A stretch of 64,000 nt of DNA from Paenibacillus phocaeensis (GTDB lineage Bacteria; Bacillota; Bacilli; Paenibacillales; Paenibacillaceae): NCBI RefSeq assembly GCF_900021165.1, contig NZ_FCOQ01000018.1, forward strand, positions 368,403-432,402, given 5' to 3'. A program made the position numbers and the translations under genes. How positions within the stretch are numbered: the stretch's first letter is position 1; each line of letters starts with the position of its first letter. The notes under the pieces were generated by a model. The model did not search any database. It had not been told where the DNA came from and saw only the letters and a list, made by a program, of their open reading frames with translations. Of the stretch, positions 1 through 8,620 are shown one piece after another.

Positions 1-515
1 TTGCCGCGGTGTGGAGCGCTTTGCTCCATCCTTCGCTTGGCCCCGTCAATCAGCTCTTGATGGAACTGGGGATTCATCACCCGCCCAAATGGCTGGTCGA
101 CCCGAAAACGTCGCTGCTGTCAATCGCCATTATCAGTTCCTGGGCAAGTCTTGGCTATACGATCATTATTTATATGGCGGGACTGACGAATATTTCGAAC
201 GAGATCTACGAAGCTGCGGAAATCGACGGGGCCGGCGCGCTCAAAAAGTTTTTTGCCATTACCGTACCGATGCTGCGTCCGACGACGTTCTTCCTGCTGA
301 TCACGATGCTGATCGGTTCGTTCAAAGTATTCGATATCATCGCCTTCTTGACCGAGGGCGGCCCGAACAATTCATCTACCGTGCTCGTATTCCGCATCTA
401 CGAAGAAGGCTTTAAATACTACAATATGGGCTACGCTTCGGCGATTTCCTGGCTGCTGTTCGCCATTATCGGCTTGCTGACGGCAGTCACCTGGAAAATG
501 CGTAACGAAGAATAG
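1..515 (+). CDS. Sugar ABC transporter permease (5' truncated by window edge)
   Basis: This is the C-terminal 170 or so residues of a binding-protein-dependent sugar permease of the MalF/UgpA type. The reading frame is open to the first base, so the true start lies upstream; the GTG at position 9 is internal. The EAA loop that docks on the ATPase is visible as EIYEAAEIDGAG followed by F-x-x-ITVPML. Several hydrophobic helices flank it, and the protein ends in a short basic tail. It forms an inner-membrane heterodimer with the permease starting at 529. No ATPase gene is in the window, which is normal for Firmicutes that share an MsmX-type ATPase between importers. Family is certain; the sugar is inferred from the downstream fucosidase and galactosidase. 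Confidence 0.93.
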   Translation, partial: AAVWSALLHPSLGPVNQLLMELGIHHPPKWLVDPKTSLLSIAIISSWASLGYTIIIYMAGLTNISNEIYEAAEIDGAGALKKFFAITVPMLRPTTFFLLITMLIGSFKVFDIIAFLTEGGPNNSSTVLVFRIYEEGFKYYNMGYASAISWLLFAIIGLLTAVTWKMRNEE

Positions 516-528
516 GAGGAAGATGCCA

Positions 529-1365
529 ATGCAATCGATTCGGAAAAATGGATCTAAAATCGTGATCACAGCCCTCATGGGCGCCTTGTCCGTCATGTTT
601 CTGGTACCGCTGATCTGGATGATATCCGCAGCGTTCAAGTACGAGAAAGATGTCATGCGTTTTCCGATCCAATGGATTCCCGAAAAGATCAATGTAGCGT
701 ATAATTTCAAGGAAGTTTGGATGGGACGGGTTCCTTTCTATGATTTCTATTTTAACTCTTTTCAAATCGCGATCTTGACGACCTGCATCACGCTTGTGAT
801 CTCTTCCATGTCGGCGTATGCTTTGACGAAAATCCATTTCAAAGGCCGGAGTCTGGTGTTCGCGGCGCTGTTATCGTTCATGATCATTCCCGATCAGGCG
901 ACGTTAATTCCGCGCTTTCTGCTGATCCGTTGGTTTGGCCTTTACAATACCCATGCCGCGATTATTCTGATGAGCATGTTCTCGATTTATTTCACTTTCC
1001 TGTTGCGGCAATTCATGCACGGCGTCAGCGACGAGTACATCGAAGCGGCGCGAATCGACGGGGCGGGCCATCTGCGGATCTTCGCCTCCATCATGGTCCC
1101 GCTTTGCAAGCCGGTGCTCGCCACGGTAGCCATCATCAAATTTATCTGGACCTGGAACGATTACCAGAATCCGCTCATTTTCTTGCTGGACAAGGATTTG
1201 TATACGATACCGCTGGGGATGACGTTGTTCCGCGACGACTATACGAACAATTATGCGATCATGATGATGGCAGCGTTGTCCGCGATCGTTCCGCTGGTTA
1301 TCGTGTTTATCGCCTTGCAGAAGCAGGTCATCAACGGGATCGCCTTGGGCGGTGTAAAAGGCTGA
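529..1365 (+). CDS. Sugar ABC transporter permease, MalG/UgpE type
   Basis: A 278-residue inner-membrane permease, second half of the importer begun by the preceding gene 13 bp upstream. An N-terminal helix (ALMGALSVMFLVPLIWMI) is followed by further helices and a clear EAA loop (EYIEAARIDGAGHLRIFASI) near residues 165-185. The C-terminus ends in VINGIALGGVKG, typical of MalG-like subunits. I chose the ATG at 529 over the ATG at 523 because the Shine-Dalgarno TAGGAGGA at 513-520 sits 8 bases before 529 but only 2 before 523. It belongs to the operon with the binding protein at 1502. Confidence 0.93.
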   Translation: MQSIRKNGSKIVITALMGALSVMFLVPLIWMISAAFKYEKDVMRFPIQWIPEKINVAYNFKEVWMGRVPFYDFYFNSFQIAILTTCITLVISSMSAYALTKIHFKGRSLVFAALLSFMIIPDQATLIPRFLLIRWFGLYNTHAAIILMSMFSIYFTFLLRQFMHGVSDEYIEAARIDGAGHLRIFASIMVPLCKPVLATVAIIKFIWTWNDYQNPLIFLLDKDLYTIPLGMTLFRDDYTNNYAIMMMAALSAIVPLVIVFIALQKQVINGIALGGVKG

Positions 1366-1424
1366 TCGATCCCGCATGCCCCGAAAAGTCAAAAATGTAA
1401 TCCCATCACCTCAAAATTGTGCAC

Positions 1425-1451
1425 TTGGCTTCTTCCACAGCTAACTATAAT
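1425..1451 (+). promoter_or_regulatory. Candidate sigma-A promoter before the binding-protein gene
   Basis: TATAAT at 1446-1451 is preceded by a weak -35 region (CTTGGC/TTGGCT at 1424-1430, spacer 15-16). It lies 50 bases before the binding-protein start in a 136-base gap after the permease. If real, it lets the binding protein be made in excess over the permeases. The -10 is good and the -35 poor. Confidence 0.4.
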
Positions 1452-1501
1452 TAGGGGTGAAAAAACGCAACACTCAATCATTCCATACGGGGGGAAGCAA
1501 T

Positions 1502-2899
1502 ATGAAGCACAAAGGGAAGCAAAAATTATCCGTAATACTCGGTGCATTTCTGGCCGTGACCTTGCTGTTAAGCGGGTGCGGGAACTCCGGGAATTCGGCA
1601 GCGAATGGGGGTTCTGCGGCGGACGCCAATAGCGGGAGCGCCCAAGCCGAGAAGCAAGTGACCATCACTTACTACAACTGGGATAACGAAGCGCAATCGG
1701 CAGGCACCGATGCCATGTTGCAGGAATTCATGGATCAAAACCCGAATATCAAGGTAGAGCATAAAGTGCTCGTTCCCGGCGATTCCGTGGAAATGCTGAA
1801 AAAACTCGATTTCCTCATTTCCTCCGGAGAGGCGATCGACGTGGTGCAATTGCCGAGCCTGGGGGCCGTGCTGGAACGGGCAACCCGGGGAGCGCTTGCC
1901 CCTCTGAACGAGTTCTATGAGCAGGAGAGCCTGGTTCCGGAAGATGAGTATTATGTGAATGCCAAGGTAGACGACAAGTATTATGGCATGCAGTACACCA
2001 AGAGCATCAACTATGTCATGCTTAACAAGGATGCCCTGGATGAAGCGGGTCTGGAAGTACCGAAATTCGGGTGGACCTGGGACGATTACCGGGAGTACGC
2101 CAAGAAGTTGACCCAAGGCGAAGGGGTAGATAAACGTTACGGCACCTATTTTCATACCTGGGAGCTCTACATGAACGCACCGGCGCAGACCATGATGAAA
2201 GATCCGTTCCTGTACGATGACGGCACAACGATCTTGGCCGATCCAACGTATAAATACTTCTTCCAGCTCCGCAAAGATATGGAGGAGAAGGATCAATCGG
2301 CCAAGCCATACAGCGACGTGCTTGCCGCGAAGCTGAACTACCGTACCGAATTTTTCAATGAAGAGGCTGCCATGATTCTGACCGGCAACTTTACAATTCC
2401 GGATCCGGGCAATACCGAACAGTATCCTCATGATTTCAAGACGGCTTTCGCTCCGGTGCCGGTGCCTCCTGCCGGTTCCGAACCTAAAGGTTACGAGGGC
2501 AAATACTTCACCAGCGGCAACATGCTGGCGATGGGAGAAACCTCGGAGAACAAGGAAGCTTCCTTCAAGTTGATGCGATTTATGACGACGGCGGATTCGG
2601 ACAACCGTGCGGAATTCTCCGGTTACAAGAAAGCGAATAACGAAGAGCTGTTGACCAAGCTGGTCGCCGGCAAAGAGGACATGTACGATATGGATTCGCT
2701 GAAATATACGCTGTTCGACGACGATATCCAGTTCCTGGACGGCGCGCAAGTCATGACGACGGCAACCTCCGAATTGACTAAAGTGATTGATGACGGCTTC
2801 AGCAAATTTATGCTCAGCAACGAACCGATCGACGAAGTGCAGCAATGGATGGTGGATGAAGCAACGAAAATCATCAATGAAAAAGGCGTTGTTAAATAA
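1502..2899 (+). CDS. Sugar ABC transporter substrate-binding lipoprotein
   Basis: A 465-residue extracellular solute-binding protein (family 1), anchored outside the membrane. It has a lipoprotein signal: basic MKHKGKQK, a hydrophobic run, and the lipobox L-L-S-G-C with the lipidated Cys at residue 26. A Gly/Asn/Ser-rich linker precedes the mature domain, which begins at QVTITYYNWDNEA, typical of sugar binding proteins. The ATG at 1502 is chosen because GGGGGGAAG lies 6-7 bases upstream; starting at 1457 would put 15 extra residues before the signal. It delivers its ligand to the two permeases just upstream. The co-transcribed fucosidase and galactosidase suggest a fucosylated, galactosylated oligosaccharide, which is an inference. 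Confidence 0.93.
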   Translation: MKHKGKQKLSVILGAFLAVTLLLSGCGNSGNSAANGGSAADANSGSAQAEKQVTITYYNWDNEAQSAGTDAMLQEFMDQNPNIKVEHKVLVPGDSVEMLKKLDFLISSGEAIDVVQLPSLGAVLERATRGALAPLNEFYEQESLVPEDEYYVNAKVDDKYYGMQYTKSINYVMLNKDALDEAGLEVPKFGWTWDDYREYAKKLTQGEGVDKRYGTYFHTWELYMNAPAQTMMKDPFLYDDGTTILADPTYKYFFQLRKDMEEKDQSAKPYSDVLAAKLNYRTEFFNEEAAMILTGNFTIPDPGNTEQYPHDFKTAFAPVPVPPAGSEPKGYEGKYFTSGNMLAMGETSENKEASFKLMRFMTTADSDNRAEFSGYKKANNEELLTKLVAGKEDMYDMDSLKYTLFDDDIQFLDGAQVMTTATSELTKVIDDGFSKFMLSNEPIDEVQQWMVDEATKIINEKGVVK

Positions 2900-2931
2900 G
2901 AGGGACCTGGAGCAGGTCTTGGCAACGTAAA

Positions 2932-2975
2932 GCAAGGCTTTGGGAAGTCCACCGGCTTTCCAAAGCCTTCTTTGC
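2932..2975 (+). promoter_or_regulatory. Intercistronic hairpin between binding-protein and fucosidase genes
   Basis: GCAAGGCTTTGG-GAA at 2932-2945 can pair with TTTCCAAAGCCTT...TGC at 2957-2975, with an 11-base loop. There is no U-run after it, so it is more likely an mRNA-stabilising or processing hairpin, or a leaky attenuator, than a full terminator. Such a structure would favour binding-protein mRNA over the downstream enzymes. Confidence 0.6.
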
Positions 2976-3009
2976 ACGCCGGGAGCGCTGAGATTAAAGG
3001 GAGATGGGG

Positions 3010-4275
3010 ATGTTGTCAATAGGGAAACCGACGGAGGGGGGAGGCGCTTTGCCTTCCCCGGAACAATTGACTTGGCAGGATATGGAGATGGGGATGTTCT
3101 GCCATTTCGGCCTCAATACGTTCTGCGATCAGGAGTGGGGAGACGGCACGGATTCTCCCGAACGGTTTAATCCGGCACAGCTGGACGCCAGGCAATGGGT
3201 AAGTACGGCCAAAGCTTGCGGATTTCGTTACTTTGTACTGACGGCCAAGCATCATGACGGGTTTTGCTTGTGGCCGACGTCGACCACCGATTATTCCGTT
3301 GCTTCCAGTCCATGGCGGGAGGGGCGCGGGGATGTCGTCAGAGAGTGCGCTGAAGCTTGCCGAGAGGAAGGGATGGGCTTCGGCATTTATTTGTCGCCCT
3401 GGGACAGGCATGAACCTAGTTATGCCGATCCGAAGGCGTACGACGATTTCTATGCTCGTCAATTGGAGGAACTGCTGACAGGCTACGGCCCGCTTGTGGA
3501 AATCTGGTTCGACGGGGCCGGCTCGGAGGGACGGGAGTACGATTGGCCGAGAATCATGGAACTGGTCAAGCGGCACCAGCCCGGGGCGATGGTGTTTAAT
3601 ATGGGGGCGCCTACGATTCGTTGGGTCGGCAATGAGGATGGTCTTGCCCCCTATCCTTGCTGGAACACGGCGGAGTCTGCTAAAGGCAGCATGTTCAGCG
3701 AAGCTTCGTTGAAGTGGCTGCCCGAGACGCCCAAGTGGGTGCCGGCAGAATGCGATGTGCCCCTCCGAAAAGACCGTTGGTTTTGGCATGCCGGGGAAGA
3801 GCACTTGCTGTTGTCTGTGGAACAGCTGATGAATATCTACTACCAGTCCGTCGGGCATGGAGCCACATTGCTGCTCAATGCGGCTCCCGATGACAGAGGG
3901 CTGATTCCGGAAGCCGACGTGCTTCGGCTCCGGGAATTCGGCAGGGAAGTCCAACGCCGTTTCGACCAGGCCTTGGCGGAAACGTCAGGGGAGGGAGATC
4001 GAATGGAGGTGGAACTTGACGGGGGGCGCGTGATCGACCATTTCGTCATGATGGAAGACCTCGCTTATGGAGAGCGGGTGCTTGAATACGTGCTGGAAGC
4101 CCAAGTAGACGGCGAGTGGCTGGCATTGAAACGCGGCAGCGCGATCGGTCACAAGAAAATCGACGCTGTTGCTCCCGTTCGTACTGATAAAATTCGGCTT
4201 CGGATCGCGAAGGCGTCTGCCGAACCGAAGATCAGGAAGCTCGCCGTCTATTACTGCGGAGGTGAATTGACATGA
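3010..4275 (+). CDS. Alpha-L-fucosidase, GH29 (subfamily B-like)
   Basis: A 421-residue glycoside hydrolase with no signal peptide, hence cytoplasmic, that removes alpha-linked fucose from imported oligosaccharides. The GH29 signature is clear: HFGLNTF near the N-terminus, then LTAKHHDGFCLWPT. The nucleophile Asp lies in EIWFDGAGSEG (D168 from this start), and NMGAPTIRWVGNEDG carries the likely acid/base Glu (E209). W-F-D-G-A and R-W-V-G-N-E are typical of GH29-B enzymes, which prefer alpha-1,3/1,4 fucose next to a branching galactose. The C-terminal ~90 residues look like a beta domain. ATG 3010 is preferred over 3004 because AAAGGGAG ends at 3003. The stop overlaps the next start (ATGA). 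Confidence 0.9.
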   Translation: MLSIGKPTEGGGALPSPEQLTWQDMEMGMFCHFGLNTFCDQEWGDGTDSPERFNPAQLDARQWVSTAKACGFRYFVLTAKHHDGFCLWPTSTTDYSVASSPWREGRGDVVRECAEACREEGMGFGIYLSPWDRHEPSYADPKAYDDFYARQLEELLTGYGPLVEIWFDGAGSEGREYDWPRIMELVKRHQPGAMVFNMGAPTIRWVGNEDGLAPYPCWNTAESAKGSMFSEASLKWLPETPKWVPAECDVPLRKDRWFWHAGEEHLLLSVEQLMNIYYQSVGHGATLLLNAAPDDRGLIPEADVLRLREFGREVQRRFDQALAETSGEGDRMEVELDGGRVIDHFVMMEDLAYGERVLEYVLEAQVDGEWLALKRGSAIGHKKIDAVAPVRTDKIRLRIAKASAEPKIRKLAVYYCGGELT

Positions 4276-6104
4276 GCCTGCTCACATGGAAGAACGGACA
4301 ATATTGGCTGGACGGCCGCCCTTACCGGATCGTTTCGGGGGCGATCCATTACTTCCGGGTTGTTCCGGAATATTGGAAAGATCGGCTTCTGAAATTGAAA
4401 GCAAGCGGATTTAATACGGTCGAAACCTACATTGCCTGGAATGTGCATGAGCCGAAGGAGGGAGAGTTCCATTTTACCGGGATGGCCGATGTCGTCTCTT
4501 ATATCGAACTGGCCGGCGAGCTTGGACTTCATGTGATCGTTCGGCCAAGCCCGTTTATTTGCGCGGAATGGGAGTTCGGAGGACTTCCCGGCTGGCTGCT
4601 GCGTTACGGTGATATTCAGCTTCGTTGCTCCGACCCGTTCTATTTAAGCAAGGTAGACCGGTATTACAATGAATTGATCCCCCGGCTTGTGCCGTTGCTC
4701 TCCACGCATGGGGGGCCGATCCTGGCCGTTCAAGTGGAGAACGAGTACGGCAGTTACGGCAATGACCGGGAGTATCTTGACTATCTGCGCAACGGGCTGC
4801 TTCGGCGGGGAATCGATGTTCTGCTGTTTACTTCGGACGGGCCGACGGATGAGATGCTGCTTGGGGGGACGCTGCCGGATGTTCATGCTACGGTGAATTT
4901 CGGTTCCCGCGTACAGGAATCGTTCCGGAAATATCGGGAATACCGCACGGAAGAACCGCTCATGGTGATGGAATACTGGAACGGCTGGTTCGATCACTGG
5001 ATGGAGGATCACCACGTGCGGGATGCATCTGACGTTGCCGAAGTGCTGGACGAGATGCTGGAGCAGGGTTCGTCGATCAATATGTACATGTTTCACGGGG
5101 GAACCAATTTCGGCTTCTATAACGGAGCGAATCATATCGCGGCCTACGAGCCGACGATCACAAGCTATGATTACGACGCTCCGCTTACGGAATGGGGAGA
5201 TCCGACGGAGAAACTGGCGGCCGTCCGGGCGGTGCTTGGCAAGCATGGCATCGAACCTGCGTGCCCATTCCCCGAGCCGGTTCCGAAGATAGCTTACGGA
5301 AAAGTCGCCTTGACGGATCGGGCGGAGTTGCTTGCCGAAGGCAACCTGGAACAGTTGTCCGAACCGGTGAACAGCGTATCCATTCAGCCGATGGAGAAAT
5401 TCGGGCAATCCTACGGGTTCATCCTGTATTCCACGTTTCTCGACGGGCCGCGGACCGGACAACAATTGTTCCTTCAGGAAGTTCGCGACCGGGCCCAGGT
5501 GTTCCTGGACGGGCGGCCGATCGGGGTCATCGAACGCTGGAATCCTCAGTCCCTGGATATTTCCGTACCGGCCGGCGGGGCAAAGTTGGACATTCTCGTC
5601 GAAAATATGGGACGGATCAACTACGGGCCGCTTCTTCGTGATGCGAAGGGAATAACCGAGGGGGTACGGATCGACAACCAGTTCCAGTACGGATGGACGG
5701 TCCGTACGCTGCCGCTGGATCCGGACGCGCTCGTTGCGCTCGAATACAAGGACTCTGACGGACAGGCGGAGGGCGCTGCGGGCGAACCGGGAATGCCTGG
5801 TTTTTATCGCGGCTGCTTCGAGGCGAAGGAAATCGGGGATACGTTTTTGCGCTTGGACGGCTGGAATAAAGGCGTCGCGTGGATCAACGGCTTTAACCTT
5901 GGCCGTTATTGGAAGGCCGGACCGCAGCGAGCCTTGTATATTCCCGGACCTTTGCTCCGGAAAGGGAAAAACGAGTTGGTTCTGTTTGAATTGCACGGGT
6001 GTCCTGAAAATCGCGAGATTTCGCTGACGGACCGGCCCGATCTTGGGAGGATCGCCGCCGTTGACGATGCGGTGCTGAATTTTGTGCAGGACGAGGAATT
6101 GTAA
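4272..6104 (+). CDS. Beta-galactosidase, GH35
   Basis: A 610-residue GH35 exo-beta-galactosidase without a signal peptide, so probably cytoplasmic. The N-terminal TIM barrel starts at the family motif VSGAIHYFRV-P-EYW and continues with NTVETYIAWNVHEP. The acid/base Glu is in AVQVENEYGSYG (E158) and the nucleophile in MVMEYWNGWFDHW (E234). The C-terminal half holds the jelly-roll domains, including GWNKGVAWINGFNLGRYW, the usual GH35 end module. Length matches bacterial enzymes of the BgaC type, which favour Gal-beta-1,3 linkages; that specificity is inferred. Translation is coupled to the fucosidase by a 4-base overlap. A hairpin follows the stop. Confidence 0.93.
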   Translation: MSLLTWKNGQYWLDGRPYRIVSGAIHYFRVVPEYWKDRLLKLKASGFNTVETYIAWNVHEPKEGEFHFTGMADVVSYIELAGELGLHVIVRPSPFICAEWEFGGLPGWLLRYGDIQLRCSDPFYLSKVDRYYNELIPRLVPLLSTHGGPILAVQVENEYGSYGNDREYLDYLRNGLLRRGIDVLLFTSDGPTDEMLLGGTLPDVHATVNFGSRVQESFRKYREYRTEEPLMVMEYWNGWFDHWMEDHHVRDASDVAEVLDEMLEQGSSINMYMFHGGTNFGFYNGANHIAAYEPTITSYDYDAPLTEWGDPTEKLAAVRAVLGKHGIEPACPFPEPVPKIAYGKVALTDRAELLAEGNLEQLSEPVNSVSIQPMEKFGQSYGFILYSTFLDGPRTGQQLFLQEVRDRAQVFLDGRPIGVIERWNPQSLDISVPAGGAKLDILVENMGRINYGPLLRDAKGITEGVRIDNQFQYGWTVRTLPLDPDALVALEYKDSDGQAEGAAGEPGMPGFYRGCFEAKEIGDTFLRLDGWNKGVAWINGFNLGRYWKAGPQRALYIPGPLLRKGKNELVLFELHGCPENREISLTDRPDLGRIAAVDDAVLNFVQDEEL

Positions 6105-6120
6105 ATCCGTCAGGGATGAT

Positions 6121-6172
6121 CAAAAAGCTCCATCCGATCCGGGTTGTCCGGATTCGGATGGAGCTTCTTCTC
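6121..6172. terminator. Bidirectional terminator between GH35 gene and kduD
   Basis: AAGCTCCATCCGATCCGG (6125-6142) pairs with CCGGATTCGGATGGAGCTT (6148-6166) with one bulge. It is flanked by A's on the left and a broken T-run on the right, so it can serve both convergent transcripts. Confidence 0.8.
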
Positions 6173-6195
6173 GTGACAGGATGACGGGAATTCCG

Positions 6196-6948
6196 CTATC
6201 TCGCCATCCATCCCCCGTCAACGCAGAGGATATGGCCGTTCAGGTAATCCGAGGCGGCGGAGGCGAGGAAGACGGCCGGGCCCTTCACGTCCTCCGGCGT
6301 CCCCCAACGCTCGGCGGGAATGCGATCCGTGATCGAGGCTTTCCGGTTCTCGTCGGCCCGGATCGGCGCCGTGTTGTCGGTAGCCATATATCCCGGGGCG
6401 ATCGCGTTGACTTGCAGGCCATGGGAAGCCCATTCGTTGGCGAAAGCCTTGGTTAAGCCGGCGACCCCGTGTTTGCTGGCCGTATAGCCGGGCACGTTGA
6501 TCCCGCCCTGGTAGGAGAGCATGGAGCAGATATTAATCATCTTGCCGCTGCCGCGCTCGATCATATGGCGTCCGGCGATTTGCGACAGCAGAAAAACCGT
6601 GCTCAGGTTGAGATTGATGACGTCAAACCAGTCCTTCTCGCTGTGGTCTTTCGCCGGCGTCCGGCGGATGATGCCTGCATTGTTAACCAGGATATCGATA
6701 TGTCCCGTCAATGTGAGCGCCTCGTCGAAGGTATCCTGCAGTTTGGAATGATCGCTGAGATCGACGATGATTTCCGAAGCTTTCCGGCCCAAAGCCGTGA
6801 TTTTGCCCACGGTTTCAGCACTGCTGCTGAGGGACGCGCAAACGACGTCAGCACCGGCTTCAGCCAGTCCAATCGCGATCCCTTGGCCCAGTCCGCCGGC
6901 GGCTCCGGTGACAAGGGCGGTTTTGCCCGTTAAATCAAACAGTTTCAT
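6196..6948 (-). CDS. kduD: 2-dehydro-3-deoxy-D-gluconate 5-dehydrogenase (KduD-type SDR)
   Basis: A 250-residue cytoplasmic short-chain dehydrogenase that converts 2,5-diketo-3-deoxygluconate to 2-keto-3-deoxygluconate (KDG) with NAD(P)H. The nucleotide-binding motif is TGAAGGLGQGIA (residues 14-25), NNAG follows at 89-92, and the catalytic Ser142, Tyr155 and Lys159 lie in SMLSYQGGINVPGYTASKHG. The protein ends in HILCVDGGWMAR, a KduD-like C-terminus. It is the last gene of the kduI-deoR-kduD operon, 37 bases after the regulator. The KduI partner makes the KduD assignment strong rather than just 'SDR'. Confidence 0.9.
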   Translation of the reverse strand: MKLFDLTGKTALVTGAAGGLGQGIAIGLAEAGADVVCASLSSSAETVGKITALGRKASEIIVDLSDHSKLQDTFDEALTLTGHIDILVNNAGIIRRTPAKDHSEKDWFDVINLNLSTVFLLSQIAGRHMIERGSGKMINICSMLSYQGGINVPGYTASKHGVAGLTKAFANEWASHGLQVNAIAPGYMATDNTAPIRADENRKASITDRIPAERWGTPEDVKGPAVFLASAASDYLNGHILCVDGGWMAR

Positions 6949-6985
6949 AAATACATGCTCCTCCTTAAGATCACGTTCGCTTCGT

Positions 6986-7747
6986 TTATTTGTCCGTGAA
7001 TTCGATCGTTACGCCGGCGCGTTCATAGGGCTCTGCAGCCTCGGGGGAGAGGCCGCGATCGGTGATGATCCGCGAGATTTCGCTGAGTGCAGCGAAGGTG
7101 CGAAGGGCTGTCTGTCCGAACTTCTGATGGTTCATGACGGCAATCGCCTCGCGGGAGGTTTCGATCAGAGCCCGCTTGAAGTCGATTAAATCGCCGGTAT
7201 AGATCGACAGTCCATGTTCCGGATGAATGCCGGTCGCCGAAATAAAGGACTTCCGGATGTTGAGCTGACGCACGTACGCCGCCGACTCCGGCCCGGCCAG
7301 CATGTTGCGGACGCGATAGCCCCCCGGCACGACAAGCCGGATCTGGTCCTTGGCCGCCAGCTCGCTGATGATGTATACATCGTTAGTCACGACGGTCAGC
7401 GGCCGGTTCTCCAGCCGCCGGGCAAGCTCCAGCGTGGTGCTGCCGCCATCAAGCGCGATAATATCGCCCTCCTGGATGTGGTTTAAGGCGAGGCGGGCGA
7501 TTTCGCTTTTCTCCTCGGCGTGTTTAGCCAGCGGCTCCTTGGACGGCAGGATGCCGTATTGGTCGCTTTGGGCGAGCATAGCCCCGCCGTGCACACGCAC
7601 CAGGAGCCCCTGCTCCTCCAGCTTGGCGAGATCCTCCCGGATCGTCTTGCCGGTGACGCCCAGGCTCTCGCTTAACTCCGCCACCGTCACTTCCTTCTGC
7701 GTCAGCAGAACCTCCATGATTTTCTCATAACGTCGAATTGGATTCAT
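6986..7747 (-). CDS. DeoR-family transcriptional regulator of the uronate operons
   Basis: A 253-residue cytoplasmic DeoR-family repressor. The N-terminal winged helix-turn-helix reads RRYEKIMEVLLTQKEVTVAELSESLGVTGKTIREDLAKLEEQGLLVRVHGGA. The C-terminal DeoRC sugar-phosphate sensor domain has the diagnostic ALDGGSTTLELARRL and SATGIHPEHGLSIYTGD segments. It sits between kduI and kduD, 19 bases after kduI, with a modest Shine-Dalgarno (AAGGAAGAG) overlapping the kduI stop. Its likely binding sites are the phased GTTCA repeats at 8621-8680. The effector is probably a KDG-type sugar acid or its phosphate; this is inferred. Confidence 0.87.
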   Translation of the reverse strand: MNPIRRYEKIMEVLLTQKEVTVAELSESLGVTGKTIREDLAKLEEQGLLVRVHGGAMLAQSDQYGILPSKEPLAKHAEEKSEIARLALNHIQEGDIIALDGGSTTLELARRLENRPLTVVTNDVYIISELAAKDQIRLVVPGGYRVRNMLAGPESAAYVRQLNIRKSFISATGIHPEHGLSIYTGDLIDFKRALIETSREAIAVMNHQKFGQTALRTFAALSEISRIITDRGLSPEAAEPYERAGVTIEFTDK

Positions 7748-7766
7748 GCCAGATGCTCACTCTTCC

Positions 7767-8600
7767 TTATTTCAAGTCTTTCATGGGAACCGCGTCCATG
7801 TCCGCATAAGCTTTGTTGTCGCCGGCCATTCCCCAAATAAACGTATAATTGCTGGTTCCCACCCCGCTGTGGATCGACCAGCTTGGCGAGATGACGGCTT
7901 GCTCGTTGCGCATCACGATATGCCGGGTTTCGCTGGGTTCGCCCATCAAATGGAAAACAACTGCGTCTTCCGCCAAATCGAAATACATATAAGCTTCCAT
8001 GCGGCGCGGATGGACGTGGGCGGGCATCGTGTTCCACATGTTGCCGGTCTTGAGCTGGGTCATTCCCATGACGAGCTGGGAGCTTTGAATGCCGTTCTCG
8101 TGAATGAACCGGTGGATGGTGCGGTCGTTCGAATTTTCGATCGAACCCAGCGCTCCGGATTCCGCTTCCGCCAGCGTTGTTTTGGCCGTAGGGAACTCCT
8201 GATGCGCCGGAGCGGAATTCAAATAAAATTTGGCCGGCTTGGCCGCCTCCTTGCTGCGGAAAATCACTTCGCGCGCGCCCTTGCCAACGTACAAGCAATC
8301 CTTGGTGTTCAGTTCATATTCCGTCCCGTCGACGACGATCGTTCCCGGCCCGCCGACATTGATGGCACCGAGCTCGCGCCGTTCGAGGAAATAAGAGACG
8401 CCCAGCTCCTTGAGATCGGTCTCAAGCTTGACCTCCTGCCGCACCGGGGTTGCGCCGCCGATGATCAGCCGATCCTCGTGCGTGAGCACCAGCTCCAGCC
8501 GATCCGGCGTAAACAAGGTGGGAATGTGGAATTCTTTGCGCAGCCGGTCCGTATCGAATTGCTTGACCTCGTTGGGATGCGAAGCGTAACGACGTTCCAT
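7767..8600 (-). CDS. kduI: 5-dehydro-4-deoxy-D-glucuronate isomerase (4-deoxy-L-threo-5-hexosulose-uronate ketol-isomerase)
   Basis: A 277-residue cupin-fold, zinc-dependent cytoplasmic isomerase. It converts 5-keto-4-deoxyuronate, the spontaneous form of unsaturated uronates made by polysaccharide lyases, to 2,5-diketo-3-deoxygluconate. The metal ligands are visible in MPAHVHPRRMEAYMYFD (His195, His197, Glu202) and in SPSWSIHSG (His244), matching the E. coli enzyme's pattern and length. The ATG at 8600 is chosen because AAAGGAGAG lies 7 bases before it; the longer frame back to 8645 has no site and would run into the operator array. First gene of the kduI-deoR-kduD operon. Confidence 0.93.
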   Translation of the reverse strand: MERRYASHPNEVKQFDTDRLRKEFHIPTLFTPDRLELVLTHEDRLIIGGATPVRQEVKLETDLKELGVSYFLERRELGAINVGGPGTIVVDGTEYELNTKDCLYVGKGAREVIFRSKEAAKPAKFYLNSAPAHQEFPTAKTTLAEAESGALGSIENSNDRTIHRFIHENGIQSSQLVMGMTQLKTGNMWNTMPAHVHPRRMEAYMYFDLAEDAVVFHLMGEPSETRHIVMRNEQAVISPSWSIHSGVGTSNYTFIWGMAGDNKAYADMDAVPMKDLK

Positions 8601-8620
8601 GTGAAATCTCTCCTTTTCAC

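Noticed and set aside
1568..3019. Long minus-strand open frame (483 codons) opposite the binding-protein gene
   Set aside because: Mirror of a certain coding gene; composition is His/Arg/Leu-rich shadow protein with no ribosome site or family signature.
6196..6948. Alternative call of kduD as a generic 3-oxoacyl-ACP reductase
   Set aside because: SDR motifs alone allow it, but the operon with kduI and a DeoR regulator and the KduD-like C-terminus favour the uronate enzyme.
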